DNA of 64,000 nt from Fibrobacteria bacterium (GTDB taxonomy: Bacteria > Fibrobacterota > Fibrobacteria > UBA11236). The notes beneath the pieces were generated by a model. That model did no database searches and had not been told where the DNA came from. It saw only the letters and a list, made by a program, of their open reading frames with translations. The DNA is taken from positions 1 to 64,000 of the forward strand of contig JANYDA010000054.1 of the NCBI GenBank assembly GCA_025360005.1, in the 5' to 3' direction. The position numbers were made by a program, and so were the translations under genes. Position 1 is the stretch's first letter, and every line of letters starts with the position of its first letter. This document shows positions 9,876 through 18,736 of this stretch, one piece after another.

Positions 9876-11497
9876 TGGTTGGTTTCCCCTGGGATTTCCG
9901 GATAGCCGGGCTCGTCCAGAAATTGCCCGCCGGTGGCGTCCCCAAGGTTTTGCCAATCCTGGAGAAACCACACCACTTCTTTTGTGGGTGTGACTTCAAA
10001 GGCCTGGATGTTATTGACATTGGTTCCTCCATTGCCGAACATCACCGTATTTCCGTTCGCCAATCGTTCACAGGATTGCGTGTTGCCCATCTGCGTACCC
10101 GCGGGCAATGTCACTTCGGACTTGGCCACCTGCCAAACCACTTGGCCCAGATTGTTCAATTCCACCGCAGCGCCCTTGCTTTCCACTTGGATGATCACGT
10201 TGCCGTTTTTGAGGGGTGCCGCGGACCAAACGCCGGTGCCGGCCGTGTAACTCCACATCACCTTGAAATCCGCATCCAATTCCCAGACTTTACCCAGGTT
10301 CAGGGACGAGGCGATATAGGTCCCTCTTCCTGTCATACGGAGGCGCCGGCCCTGCGGGTGGACGGCGCCGGTCAAGACCGGTACATCTTTCTCGAATTCA
10401 AATTTCTTGGTCGTTATGTTATAGAGTCTCGCGATAGAATTGGGGACCTGGTTCTGGAGAAAAAGCACTTTGTCGATTCCAATGGGTTGGCAGCTATGGA
10501 TCTGCGTCCCGGCCGGATTATCATAGTGCCAAACCACTTCTTTCTTGGGGTTGAGCTCTTCGATGTAAGTCATATGGGCATGGAGGATATTGCCATTGGA
10601 CAGCATCCAGATATCGTCTATTTCCCAATCATCCTTTGTCTCGTACTTCCAGGCCAGCTTACCGTTTATCGCCACGTTGATGCGACGATAGTTCTCACCG
10701 TAGTAGATCATATCATGGCGGGCGAGCCCTTCTCCAATCCGTTGGGGAAGCGTGGCGGGCGCCGTCCAACCCCGTTTGGCGGCGGCGTATTCTTGGGGAC
10801 CTTTTTCCGGGACATTGGGGTCGCTGAACAGGCGGAGTATATTGCGCAGCGGATATGGGGACTTCAGTTTGATGGCAAGGCCGCTTTGCGTCCCTGAAGG
10901 AACCGTTACGGTTTTGGTAGTGAAGTTGTTTTTGGAAAACGTCAGGGCATGCTCTGCCGAGGAAGCGGCGGATTTGCCGGCGGCATTTTGGTTGGCCGGC
11001 ATAAGCGAGAAGGAATGCCGGTGGTTTGCTTCAAGATAATTGATGTTATAAACGGACCGGCGGCCCCGCGACTCGATAACAGCCGCATAAATCCCCTTGG
11101 GAAGGTGCGCCACGGAGAATTCCCGCCGGGCCTGGTTTTTTCCCGAAGCGGATTGCGCCACAAGGTTGCCTTGCATGGAATGCACGGTTATGGACACTTC
11201 GTTCTGTTTGCCATCCCATGAAAATGTTCCGTTGTCCGGGTTCCAGGTTAACGAAGGCGCTTGGCCGGGCGCCACAAACCGCGAAATCCCGGTTGTCGGT
11301 AGGGCAAGCGTAAAAGCGCCATTGGCATCCGTCCGGGTTGAAACGCCTTCGGACGTAATGGTCACCGAATCAATCAGCATTCCGTTGACCGAGTCCGCCA
11401 CCACGCCTGTTATGGTATCCCCGTATGCAGCTCCAGCCATGGCAAGCATTCCCGCAAAAATCGTGACCGTCTTGTTTCGAATAGGGTTAATTCCCAT
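9872..11497 (-). CDS. Exported arylsulfotransferase (ASST)-like beta-propeller protein
   Basis: A 541-residue exported protein. After a signal peptide (about residues 1-26) comes a carboxypeptidase-regulatory-like domain (residues 28-80), then a segment at about 90-165 resembling the C-terminal sorting-type domains of secreted proteins (KGIYAAVIESRGRRSVYNI), and from about 215 a propeller with WEIDDIWMLSNGNILHAH, IHSCQPIG, LKNGNVIIQ and LANGNTVMFG. These L-x-N-G-N repeats are typical of arylsulfotransferase/PQQ-like propellers. Classical ASST uses a catalytic His to transfer sulfate between phenols, but I cannot assign that residue here, so enzyme activity is only a possibility. The start at 11497 has a weak GAAAGGA upstream. 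The gene stands alone. Confidence 0.7.
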   Translation of the reverse strand: MGINPIRNKTVTIFAGMLAMAGAAYGDTITGVVADSVNGMLIDSVTITSEGVSTRTDANGAFTLALPTTGISRFVAPGQAPSLTWNPDNGTFSWDGKQNEVSITVHSMQGNLVAQSASGKNQARREFSVAHLPKGIYAAVIESRGRRSVYNINYLEANHRHSFSLMPANQNAAGKSAASSAEHALTFSKNNFTTKTVTVPSGTQSGLAIKLKSPYPLRNILRLFSDPNVPEKGPQEYAAAKRGWTAPATLPQRIGEGLARHDMIYYGENYRRINVAINGKLAWKYETKDDWEIDDIWMLSNGNILHAHMTYIEELNPKKEVVWHYDNPAGTQIHSCQPIGIDKVLFLQNQVPNSIARLYNITTKKFEFEKDVPVLTGAVHPQGRRLRMTGRGTYIASSLNLGKVWELDADFKVMWSYTAGTGVWSAAPLKNGNVIIQVESKGAAVELNNLGQVVWQVAKSEVTLPAGTQMGNTQSCERLANGNTVMFGNGGTNVNNIQAFEVTPTKEVVWFLQDWQNLGDATGGQFLDEPGYPEIPGETNH

Positions 11498-11517
11498 AGC
11501 AACCGATTCCTTTCATA

Positions 11518-11684
11518 TGGTCAAACCCCGCACAGCGCGCTACCGGAAACCAAATCTGCAATTCTGGAAAGGTACTGCAACGCCGGCGGGCCGGAAAGGC
11601 ATTTCCTGGAAGGCGTTCAGGACCAACCGAACCATGGTGAAGTATATGGAAAAGGGCTGGAGATCGAACCGCATGCGGGGGTAA
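11518..11684 (+). CDS. Possible small basic protein (55 aa)
   Basis: A short frame starting with MVKPRTARYRKPNLQFW, very rich in Arg and Lys. Its stop codon (11682-11684) is followed after five bases by a hairpin and T-run (11689-11713), which is the only positional support. No Shine-Dalgarno sequence is visible before the ATG and no family is recognised. Apart from this and the hairpin I see nothing in 11498-11794. Confidence 0.2.
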
Positions 11685-11688
11685 TTCT

Positions 11689-11713
11689 GCTGGCGAATTG
11701 CCAGCGCTCTTTT
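11689..11713 (+). terminator. Possible intrinsic terminator
   Basis: GCTGGC, loop GAATT, GCCAGC, then GCTCTTTT. The stem is a perfect six base pairs and a short T-run follows on the plus strand. It would end a rightward transcript through the small frame at 11518-11684. On the minus strand no T-run follows. Confidence 0.4.
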
Positions 11714-11794
11714 CACTGGGCCGTTTGTCTACGCAATGCCTTTCAAAACCCCGCTAAGGCTTGAAGCGCTATAGATGAATTGCCGCCGCGAGGC

Positions 11795-12436
11795 TTAAGC
11801 GCGCCCCAGCAGGTTCAGGAACCTCACCGTGAGCTTGGTAATGCGCATATCCAGGGACGAAGAGAACTTCCCGCTCTTGATCGCGTCCAGGCCTTCCCGG
11901 GCATACATCGTGCAGCTATCGTCGTTGCCGATGAGGTTGTGGATTTCGGCGATGATGCGGTCCGCTTCGATCCAGGCCAAGCGGAAATTCCCTTGAGCGT
12001 ATTTTTCCACCAGGGTAACTGCTACGTGACGGGCTTGGCAGTATTGCGCGAGCGCTTCTTCCGGGTCGGTCTGGGCCTGGGCCAACCGGAGGTGATCCTC
12101 CAGCAGGGCCGGGCCGAACTCCCATTCCTTGAAGTGGAAGAAGAGGCGGTGGCGCAGGTCCAGGGTGATGCGCAGGTAATCGAGATCCTCCGGGGAATCG
12201 GCGACGCCGTCCGTGGTGGCGTTGGAATCGGAGCCGATGCTTTTGCCTTCGGCCGGGAAGCAGGGGCGGAAGTCCTCGAAGGAAAGGGCCAGCCCGTCCA
12301 GGTTGGGCGCGGAATCGGATCCGCCTGGGGAGCGGGCGCCATCCGGGCTTTCGCCCGCCTCTTCGGAAACCTTGCCGACATTGCCGGCGCCTTCGACCAA
12401 GCTGAGCCAAGTGGATTTAGCGGAGAAGTAAGCCAT
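11795..12436 (-). CDS. Conserved-looking hypothetical protein
   Basis: A 213-residue acidic soluble protein. The first 85 residues are Ser/Gly/Glu-rich and probably disordered. From about residue 85 the sequence is alpha-helical (EDLDYLRITLDLRHRLFFHFKEWEFGPALLEDHLRLAQAQ and onward), resembling a helical bundle or TPR-like fold but without a clear repeat. The start at 12436 has AAGGAGG upstream, at a rather long spacing of about 11 bases. No function or partner can be proposed. A large intergenic region lies behind it. Confidence 0.6.
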   Translation of the reverse strand: MAYFSAKSTWLSLVEGAGNVGKVSEEAGESPDGARSPGGSDSAPNLDGLALSFEDFRPCFPAEGKSIGSDSNATTDGVADSPEDLDYLRITLDLRHRLFFHFKEWEFGPALLEDHLRLAQAQTDPEEALAQYCQARHVAVTLVEKYAQGNFRLAWIEADRIIAEIHNLIGNDDSCTMYAREGLDAIKSGKFSSSLDMRITKLTVRFLNLLGRA

Positions 12437-12792
12437 CGTATCTAGTGCCTCCTTGGGAATGAGCGTACCACATCTGGTAGCCGATGGCTATGTCGGGAGA
12501 GGGTCGAGCTGAGAGTAACCATCTGGAGCAAAACCAATGGGTTAGGCATCGGTTTTAGGAGCTTGGGTTGTTGTGGCTGTGAGGGAAAAACCCAAAGGAC
12601 GCAGGCGAATAAGAGGTAACCGATCGGTTGCGGGCGGGTTTGCGGGGCGGGCGCGGTAGGATTGGAACGCGAAAAGCGGGGAAATTGTCCGCTGCCGGCG
12701 GCGGGTTGCGGTATCGCGCGCAGGCGCCCGCGGGCGGGGCTGCGGGAGCCTGTAACGTGAAAGCTACGGTAGCTTCCACGTTACCCAAGGGG
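12437..12792. other. Intergenic region, no gene seen
   Basis: The 356 bp between the hypothetical gene and the methyltransferase hold no credible gene. They contain a paired copy of the dispersed palindrome (12751-12785) and a degenerate one at 12615-12632 (GGTAAC, CGATCG, GTTGCG). Confidence 0.5.
12751..12785. repeat. Two abutting palindrome copies forming one large dyad
   Basis: TGTAAC-gtgaaa-GCTACG followed, with one shared base, by GGTAGC-ttccac-GTTACC. Each is a one-mismatch copy of the GTAAC-N6-GTTAC core, and together they form a near-perfect inverted repeat of 16-base arms around a single G (one mismatch). It lies just beyond the stop codon of the methyltransferase gene and has no T-run, so it is not a normal terminator. 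Confidence 0.65.
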
Positions 12793-13407
12793 TCAGTGCT
12801 GCGCCTTCTTCAGGATCCAGATTTCCTCTTTGCCGGCGCGATCCTTGAGACTTTTCTTGGGGATGATCTTCTCGGCCATGTCGAAGACGCCGTCCAGACG
12901 GGCCATCAGTTCGCCTTCGGAGGTGGGATGGGGCGGCCCTTCCAGGGAGGTGGAGCGGATGATGGGGTAGAAGGCCGCCACCACGATGCCGTTGGGCGTG
13001 AGCATCTTGTCCCAGACTTCAAAGTATTCGTCGCGGCGGCCGGGGTGGATGGAATTGAAGCAGCAATACTCGTAGATAATGTCGAAAGGTTCCGTGCTTT
13101 TGGGAGAGAGCTCGAACAGATCGATGTTCAGCACCGAGAGCTTGCGCTGCTTTTCGGAAAGAGCCGTGAGCGCCGTATAGGCGGTGCCGGAGAAGTCCAC
13201 CGCCAACGTCTCATGCCCGCGCGCGGCCCAGGCGGCGGCATCATAGCCCCGTCCGGCGCCTGGCACCAGCACGCGGCCGGTTTTTGGGCAGGATGGATGC
13301 TTGAAGAATTCTTCCAGGATGGGACTGGTCTTACCCGTGTCCCACCAAGCGTCCTTCTTCGCTTTGTACAAGTCTTCCCAGTATTCCGGCAGGTTTTGAG
13401 TCAGCAT
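12793..13407 (-). CDS. SAM-dependent methyltransferase, TPMT-like family
   Basis: A 204-residue class I methyltransferase of the thiopurine-methyltransferase-like type. The N-terminal WWDTGKTSPILEEF segment and the SAM-binding glycine motif VLVPGAGRGYDA (residues ~43-54), followed by VDFS and later FDIIYEYCCFNSI, match that family. It would transfer a methyl group to a small thiol, halide or selenium-type acceptor, but the substrate cannot be read from sequence. The chosen ATG at 13407 overlaps the rlmN stop as TGATG, implying translational coupling, whereas the frame extends upstream to 13446 inside rlmN. A large dyad lies just after its stop. Confidence 0.85.
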   Translation of the reverse strand: MLTQNLPEYWEDLYKAKKDAWWDTGKTSPILEEFFKHPSCPKTGRVLVPGAGRGYDAAAWAARGHETLAVDFSGTAYTALTALSEKQRKLSVLNIDLFELSPKSTEPFDIIYEYCCFNSIHPGRRDEYFEVWDKMLTPNGIVVAAFYPIIRSTSLEGPPHPTSEGELMARLDGVFDMAEKIIPKKSLKDRAGKEEIWILKKAQH

Positions 13408-14450
13408 CAGGCTACCTTTTTCTGTTCTGTGGCCAGTTGTCCGCAAGCGGCGTAGATATCGGGCCCCCGGGGCCGCCTGCGCAGGACTTGAAAATCCCCC
13501 TGCGCGAGGATGCGTTCGAATTCATTGATCTCGGCGTCCGTAGGGGGCTGCATGTCCGGATTGCCGCGGTTCAGCGGGATCAGGTTGATTTTGCAGTGGC
13601 GGTGGGACGCGATGCGTTTCAACTCACGGGCGGATTCCGGAGTACAGGTCTTGCCCTGGATGAGGATGTACTCGAAGGTGAGTTTTTGCCCGGAGAGGCG
13701 GATATATTCATCCGCCGTCTCCAGCAAGGTCCCGATGTTGTAGCGGCGGTTGATGGGCATCAGTTCCGAACGCATGGCGTCGTTGCTGCCGTTGAGACTG
13801 ATGGCGAGCTTGAAGTCGGGCGCGCGCGCGGCCCACTCCAGGATCTTGGGCGCCACTCCGGAAGTGGAGACGGTGATCTTGTCCTTGGCGATGCCGAAGC
13901 CTTCTTGCGAGTTCATGATTTCGCAGGCCCGCGCCACGTTCTCCAGGTTGAGCAGGGGTTCGCCCATGCCCATGAAGATGGCGTTGCTCACGCGCCCGCC
14001 GTCCATGTCCCTCACGTAGCGGCTGACCCAATGGGCCTGTTCCAGGATCTCGCCCAGGGTGAGATTGCGGATGAAGCCCATGGTAGCGGTGCGGCAGAAA
14101 GTGCAACCCATGGCGCAACCGATTTGCGAGGACACGCAGATGGATCGCCGATCTTCCGTAGGGATGAGCACGGTCTCGAAGAACTGGCCGTCATGGGTTT
14201 CAAAAACCCATTTGGTGGTTCCGTCCGCGGAGACCTGGTTGGCTTTCACTTTGAGCACCGAACAGGTGGCGGCCTCCGCCAGTTTTTCCTGCAACGGTTT
14301 GGGCAGGTTGGTCATCTTGGCGAAGTCGGTTTCCAGATTGCGGAACATCCAGTTGTGGATTTGCCGGGCCCGGAACGCAGGCTCCCCCAAGGAGACGATG
14401 AGCGACTCCAGGTCCTGCAGGCTCATGCCTAGGATGTGCGACTTGGTCAT
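13407..14450 (-). CDS. rlmN: Dual-specificity 23S rRNA/tRNA adenine C2-methyltransferase RlmN
   Basis: A 347-residue radical-SAM enzyme that methylates C2 of A2503 in 23S rRNA and A37 in some tRNAs. The CAMGCTFC motif (CxxxCxxC, about residues 112-119) binds the [4Fe-4S] cluster. The N-terminal RNA-binding helical domain (PAFRARQIHNWMF) and the C-terminal catalytic Cys region (DIYAACGQLA, near residue 338) are present, and the length is typical. The gene is followed with a one-base overlap by the methyltransferase. No Shine-Dalgarno sequence is obvious before ATG 14450. A second ATG lies eight codons in. Confidence 0.95.
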   Translation of the reverse strand: MTKSHILGMSLQDLESLIVSLGEPAFRARQIHNWMFRNLETDFAKMTNLPKPLQEKLAEAATCSVLKVKANQVSADGTTKWVFETHDGQFFETVLIPTEDRRSICVSSQIGCAMGCTFCRTATMGFIRNLTLGEILEQAHWVSRYVRDMDGGRVSNAIFMGMGEPLLNLENVARACEIMNSQEGFGIAKDKITVSTSGVAPKILEWAARAPDFKLAISLNGSNDAMRSELMPINRRYNIGTLLETADEYIRLSGQKLTFEYILIQGKTCTPESARELKRIASHRHCKINLIPLNRGNPDMQPPTDAEINEFERILAQGDFQVLRRRPRGPDIYAACGQLATEQKKVA

Positions 14451-14566
14451 GCAAAGTTCAATTTAGCAAAAATTGTAAAATATGGCCGGAAAACCGCTTC
14501 CGCAAAATGCCCGGGAGGCCAAGAAACCCGGGGCTTCCACCCATATTTATAGTTTATGCTCGGGTC

Positions 14567-15118
14567 ATGGCATTCACTACTCCTTTCCATCCCGCTCCGG
14601 ACGGGCCCCTTCCCCAAGCGGCCGTGGCCTTGATCCGGATCCGCGGTTCCGACCCGGAATACCTGCTTTTACGCCGCGCCAGCAATCCCCAGGACCCTTG
14701 GTCCGGGCATTTCGCCTTGCCCGGCGGACGCCGGGATCCCGGGGACAAGGACCTTTTGGAGACCTGCATCCGCGAGACCCGGGAGGAAACGGGGATACTT
14801 CTGGAGGCGGTTCATCTGGTGCGTGCCTTGCCTTTGGCGGTGGCGGGAGGTCATCTGGGACGGCCCATGGAAGTGGCTCCTTTCCTCTTTGAGGTGCCGG
14901 CGCGGCCTAAGCTGGCATTGGCCGCTTTGGAAATCGCCGAGTCCCATTGGCTGCCGCAAAGCTACCTGCGCAATCCGGCCAACCGCCATCACGCGCCCAT
15001 GAGCCCTTCGCACCCGGAGCGGACTTTCCCCTGCATCCGCGTGCAAGCCAGCGAAGGCGCCATCTGGGGATTCACCTACGGGGTACTGGAAAAATTCTGG
15101 GAGTCGCATCCGCTGTGA
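14567..15118 (+). CDS. NUDIX hydrolase, CoA-diphosphatase-like
   Basis: A 183-residue NUDIX hydrolase. The Nudix box runs GGRRDPGDKDLLETCIRE then TREETGI (residues ~51-75). Its GG-x-x-DP-x-D arrangement is the form seen in coenzyme A diphosphatases (NudL-type) rather than the MutT form. It probably cleaves a nucleoside diphosphate-linked substrate, perhaps CoA. The ATG at 14567 was chosen because the upstream part of the frame is not protein-like. A TATGCT sequence ends six bases before it, suggesting a leaderless or near-leaderless mRNA. It overlaps the following HAD gene by four bases (GTGA), so the two are translated together. Confidence 0.85.
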   Translation: MAFTTPFHPAPDGPLPQAAVALIRIRGSDPEYLLLRRASNPQDPWSGHFALPGGRRDPGDKDLLETCIRETREETGILLEAVHLVRALPLAVAGGHLGRPMEVAPFLFEVPARPKLALAALEIAESHWLPQSYLRNPANRHHAPMSPSHPERTFPCIRVQASEGAIWGFTYGVLEKFWESHPL

Positions 15119-15831
15119 AGAACATCCTCTTGCTCGATTATGATCATACCCTCTATCCTTCCACGCTCTCGACCCTACGGGCCGTGGACGATCGCATCAA
15201 CCTCTACATCCGCACCTTCCTGGGGTTCTCTTCCGAGCAGGCCGACGCATTGCGCTTGGAGCTGTGGGATAAATACGGCACCACCCTGAAGGGTCTGGAG
15301 GAATTGCACGGCGTGGATCGGGAACATTATTGCGATTTCATCCACGCCATCGAAGCCTCGCATCTGCCGCCGCCCGATCCGGCCTTGCAGGCCTGGCTCA
15401 CCCGTATGCCGTATCCGTATTACATCTTCACCAACGCGCGCATGGACTGGCCCGTGCGCGGACTCAAGGCCATGGGCCTGGGCGCCATGCTGCCGGAGGC
15501 CTTGGCTGCGGAGCTGACCGATCTGGGCGACGTGGCGGACGGGTTCAGGGGCCCGCGCCTGCAAGGCATCTTCGATATCGCTTTCATGGATTGGGACGGC
15601 AAGCCCAATCCCCCCGGCTACGCCAAGGTGGACGCTCATTTGCGCGCCCGGCACGGTCAGGATCTGCGCATCCATTTCGCGGACGATAGGCAGGACAACC
15701 TGGAATCCGCCCGGGAGCGGGGCTGGCGCACCATCTGGATAGTGCCGCACACGGCCCCGCCCGTCACCGGGAATGAATTCGATCGCGTGGTCACATCCCT
15801 CACCGCCCTGGATCCGGTGAGTTTGGAGTGA
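15115..15831 (+). CDS. HAD-family hydrolase, pyrimidine 5'-nucleotidase-like
   Basis: A 238-residue HAD phosphatase. Motif I is DYDHTLYP (catalytic Asp8 and Asp10), motif II is the T-N-A after YYIF, and the C-terminal motif is HFADDRQDNL. The D-x-D-x-TLYP form and the helical cap are typical of the SDT1/PHM8-like pyrimidine 5'-nucleotidases, which dephosphorylate nucleotides. The exact substrate is unknown. The start is GTG at 15115, overlapping the stop of the nudix gene as GTGA. The open frame upstream reads through that gene and is not used. It precedes lpxB by 22 bp on the same strand and is probably in one operon with it. Confidence 0.85.
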   Translation: MKNILLLDYDHTLYPSTLSTLRAVDDRINLYIRTFLGFSSEQADALRLELWDKYGTTLKGLEELHGVDREHYCDFIHAIEASHLPPPDPALQAWLTRMPYPYYIFTNARMDWPVRGLKAMGLGAMLPEALAAELTDLGDVADGFRGPRLQGIFDIAFMDWDGKPNPPGYAKVDAHLRARHGQDLRIHFADDRQDNLESARERGWRTIWIVPHTAPPVTGNEFDRVVTSLTALDPVSLE

Positions 15832-15853
15832 AGCCCGGCCGCGGCGCCTCCAC

Positions 15854-17113
15854 ATGAGCGGAAGCCTCCGCATCTTCGTATCGGCAGGGGAAATCTCCGG
15901 GGACCGGATGCTGGGCGATATCCTGCGGCCACTGCGGACACGCTTTCCCGATCTGGAACTGAGGGGCCTGGGAGGCCCGGCCGCCGAGGCATGCGGGCTC
16001 GTCCCGCTTTTCCCCATCCGCGCTACCGCGTTCAACGGAGCCTGGGACGTGATCTGCAATGCCCCCTTGGCCCTGCGCTTGTACCGGACGGCCCTATCGG
16101 AGATCAAGCGATTCCGCCCCCGCTTGGCTTTGCTGGTGGATTACCCCGGGCTCAACCTGCGCCTTGCGCGCGCGGCACGTAACCTGGGTGTTACTGTTTG
16201 TTTCGTGGCGCCGCCCCAGGCCTGGGCCTACCGCAATCCCGCCCGCAAATTGCGGCGTGCGGCGGAGTCGCTGCGGGGCTGCCATGTGCATGCGCTTTTC
16301 CCGTTCGAGGCTGAGGCCTTCGCGGCGGTGGCGGCCGGGGTCACGGTGGGGCATTTCTTCGCCGCGCCGCCCCCATGCGGGCCGGCATCCGGCAACCCCG
16401 CTTTGGATGAGGCGGGCGCGTCCCATCCGCTTGCGCGCGGAAACCGTTTGCTGCTTTGCCCGGGAAGCCGCATCTCGGTGCTGAGGCGCAACCTCCCGGC
16501 TTGGCTGGAATTATTGCATCCATCCCCCGGGTCGGGAATGCGCGCCGGCACGGCCTCCGGGGATGGGCAAGGCGAAGGCGTTTCCATTCTGGTCCCGGCC
16601 CATCTCGCCGCTACCGCGCGCGACCTGGTATCCTCCCGGCTGCGGCCGGGGCGGGCCCTTGACATCCGTTTCCACACCGATCGTGACTCCGCTTTCGCCG
16701 AAGCTCGGCATGCCATCGCTTTTCCGGGTACCATTACCATGGAGCTGGCCCTGGCATGCATCCCCACCTTGGTGCTGGCGATAGTCGATCCCCTCACCTT
16801 GGCGCTGGGCAAAAGGCTGCTCCGGGATTCCCGACTCGCGCTCCCCAATTTGTTCGCGGAGAAAGATGTCTTTCCGGAATGGGCGGGCCGGGCCCCGGGA
16901 CCCCGGCCGGAACTTTTCCGGGAACTGGAACGCCGGCGCGACAGGGAAATCGCTTGGGGAGAGAACCTGGAAAAGTGGGCCGGCAAAATGGGCTCCTCCG
17001 GGGGCGCGCAAATTGTTTGTGAGGTTTGTAGCGCCATTCTGAGTTCGCCGGCGCCCGGCCAAGATCCCCCGAGAGGGGCGCCTGCCCTGCCCAAAGCGGC
17101 CAATTCGGAGTGA
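15854..17113 (+). CDS. lpxB: Lipid-A-disaccharide synthase
   Basis: A 419-residue GT19 glycosyltransferase that joins lipid X and UDP-diacylglucosamine to form the lipid A disaccharide at the cytoplasmic face of the inner membrane. The N-terminal IFVSAGEISGDRMLG, the central VDYPGLNLRLA and FVAPPQAWAYR, and the C-terminal FPGTITMELALACIPTLV are the family signatures. It indicates an LPS-bearing outer membrane. The usual partners (lpxA, lpxD, fabZ) are not adjacent. Instead it follows a nudix-HAD pair. One perfect-core copy of the dispersed palindrome (16178-16195) lies inside it, encoding R-N-L-G-V-T. Confidence 0.95.
   Translation: MSGSLRIFVSAGEISGDRMLGDILRPLRTRFPDLELRGLGGPAAEACGLVPLFPIRATAFNGAWDVICNAPLALRLYRTALSEIKRFRPRLALLVDYPGLNLRLARAARNLGVTVCFVAPPQAWAYRNPARKLRRAAESLRGCHVHALFPFEAEAFAAVAAGVTVGHFFAAPPPCGPASGNPALDEAGASHPLARGNRLLLCPGSRISVLRRNLPAWLELLHPSPGSGMRAGTASGDGQGEGVSILVPAHLAATARDLVSSRLRPGRALDIRFHTDRDSAFAEARHAIAFPGTITMELALACIPTLVLAIVDPLTLALGKRLLRDSRLALPNLFAEKDVFPEWAGRAPGPRPELFRELERRRDREIAWGENLEKWAGKMGSSGGAQIVCEVCSAILSSPAPGQDPPRGAPALPKAANSE
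16178..16195. repeat. GTAAC-N6-GTTAC palindrome within lpxB
   Basis: CGTAAC-ctgggt-GTTACT; the ten-base core is perfect. Confidence 0.65.
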
Positions 17114-17170
17114 AAAGACCTTTTAAGCATGGGAAATCCTTAAACTTACCGACCAGGTGAAATTAAAGGA

Positions 17171-17200
17171 TTGCCGGAATTTAAAGGCACGTCCTATAAT
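17171..17200 (+). promoter_or_regulatory. Sigma70-type promoter for the FapA-family gene
   Basis: TTGCCG at 17171-17176, an 18-base spacer and TATAAT at 17195-17200. The ATG at 17207 follows after six bases, so the transcript would begin at or within a base or two of the start codon (leaderless). This is inference from consensus and spacing. Confidence 0.5.
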
Positions 17201-17206
17201 AAATGC

Positions 17207-18736
17207 ATGGCCGAGGTTTCCCAGGATGGAAAGCCCTCGGGAGATATCTCCGTACCGGGGGCCACAACCGCATCTACTATCGTAGGCGGTCCGGCCGATT
17301 ATCTCGAGATTAAAACCGAACCCAACCGCGCCGTCCTGACCATCAAGTCCTCCTTTGAAATGACCGGCCAGAAAATGACCCGGGACAATGTCGCCCAAAA
17401 GCTGCAGGGCCTGCAGGTGGTGAACGGGATCGATTGGTCCGCCGTCGACCGCATGATCGCGGGGAAGCAATACGATCGCGGCCAGATCATCGCCCAGGCC
17501 ACTCCCGGCAAGCCCGGCCGCGACGCCAGCATCACCGAAAAGATCAAGATCGATTCGGATCTGAAGCCCGTGGTCGGCGAGGACGGCAAGGCCGATTATA
17601 AGAACGTGGATAACATCCATCAGGTCAAAAAAGGCGAAGTGCTGGCCGTCAAGAACCCCGCCGTACCGGGAACGGCGAGCACGGACATCTTCGGGAAATC
17701 CCAGCCCCCGCCCGCGGCCAAGGACATCCAATTCAAGCTGGGGGCCAATACGGAGGTCAGCGCCGACGGCCTGGAACTGCTGGCCGCGGTGAGCGGATAC
17801 GTTTATCACAACGCCGGCGCGATCAACGTGGGCGTGACCTACGTGCTCAAGGGGGACGTGGATTTCCATACCGGAAACCTGCATTACCTGGGCGACATCC
17901 AGGTGCTGGGCAACGTGACGGAAGGCTTCACCGTGGAGGCGGAGGGCAGCGTCGTTGTGGAAGGCACGGTGGAAGGCGCCCACGTCATCTCCCACGGGGC
18001 GGGCGTGATCATCAATTCCGGCATCTATGGACATGGCCAGGGGCGCATCTCCGCCAAGACCTCCATCAAAGTGCAAAGCGCCCAGGATATAAGACTCGAA
18101 TGCGAAGGGGGCATAGTGGAGGCGGAGCGGGGCCTACGTAACTGCCAGGTTACTGCCTTCCATTTCAGGGCCGATAAGCCCGGCGCCTCGGTAGTGGGAG
18201 GCGAAATCAAGGCCTACGGGGACGTGGCCATCGCCGTGCTGGGCGGGGAGGGATGCCATACGCATATCCGCCTGCTGGACAAGGAAGCCGAGGCCGCCAA
18301 GCTGCGCGGCAAGGAAATCGATCATATGCGGGCGGAGCTGGAAGCCACCCTGACTCCCATCGAAATCAAGCTCAAGGGCATGAAGGTGATGATGGCCCGT
18401 CATGGAGCCACCATGTCGGACAGGGCCAAGGGCGAACTCAAAGGCGTGATGGACGCCTATTCCGCCCTCAAGAAGGCGGAAAAGCAATTGGACGATGAAA
18501 AGGCGGGGCTGAACGCGGTGATAACCGCCACGCCCAAGCATATCGGCAAGTTCGCGGTGACGGAGAAGACGGTATGGGGCGGAGTAGTCGAGATCTACGG
18601 CCATCTGCACGAGTTGGAAGCCGGGGATGAGAAGAAGGAATGGCTGTGGGCGCCGGGAGGGGTATCCTCGCGATCGATTATTCCCGAGCCTGCGAAGCCG
18701 AATCCCGGGGAGCCTCCGCTGGCGCCTCCCGCTTGA
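17207..18736 (+). CDS. FapA/DUF342-family protein
   Basis: A 509-residue member of the FapA (DUF342) family. The N-terminal half has an alpha/beta region with several GKPG/GxD motifs (ATPGKPGRDASITEKI), and the middle (about residues 200-370) is a right-handed beta-helix of short strand repeats such as GDIQVLGNVTEGFTVEAEGS and VVVEGTVEGAHV. The end is a coiled coil (about 370-450) and a short tail. FapA proteins are linked to flagellar assembly in Vibrio and to polymer-associated functions elsewhere, but no flagellar gene is nearby. The ATG at 17207 is preferred to an earlier TTG at 17171 because of the TATAAT promoter. The 3' end overlaps the convergent CNNM gene by 59 bp. Confidence 0.85.
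   Translation: MAEVSQDGKPSGDISVPGATTASTIVGGPADYLEIKTEPNRAVLTIKSSFEMTGQKMTRDNVAQKLQGLQVVNGIDWSAVDRMIAGKQYDRGQIIAQATPGKPGRDASITEKIKIDSDLKPVVGEDGKADYKNVDNIHQVKKGEVLAVKNPAVPGTASTDIFGKSQPPPAAKDIQFKLGANTEVSADGLELLAAVSGYVYHNAGAINVGVTYVLKGDVDFHTGNLHYLGDIQVLGNVTEGFTVEAEGSVVVEGTVEGAHVISHGAGVIINSGIYGHGQGRISAKTSIKVQSAQDIRLECEGGIVEAERGLRNCQVTAFHFRADKPGASVVGGEIKAYGDVAIAVLGGEGCHTHIRLLDKEAEAAKLRGKEIDHMRAELEATLTPIEIKLKGMKVMMARHGATMSDRAKGELKGVMDAYSALKKAEKQLDDEKAGLNAVITATPKHIGKFAVTEKTVWGGVVEIYGHLHELEAGDEKKEWLWAPGGVSSRSIIPEPAKPNPGEPPLAPPA
18137..18154. repeat. GTAAC-N6-GTTAC palindrome within the FapA-family gene
   Basis: CGTAAC-tgccag-GTTACT; perfect ten-base core, encoding R-N-C-Q-V-T. Confidence 0.65.
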
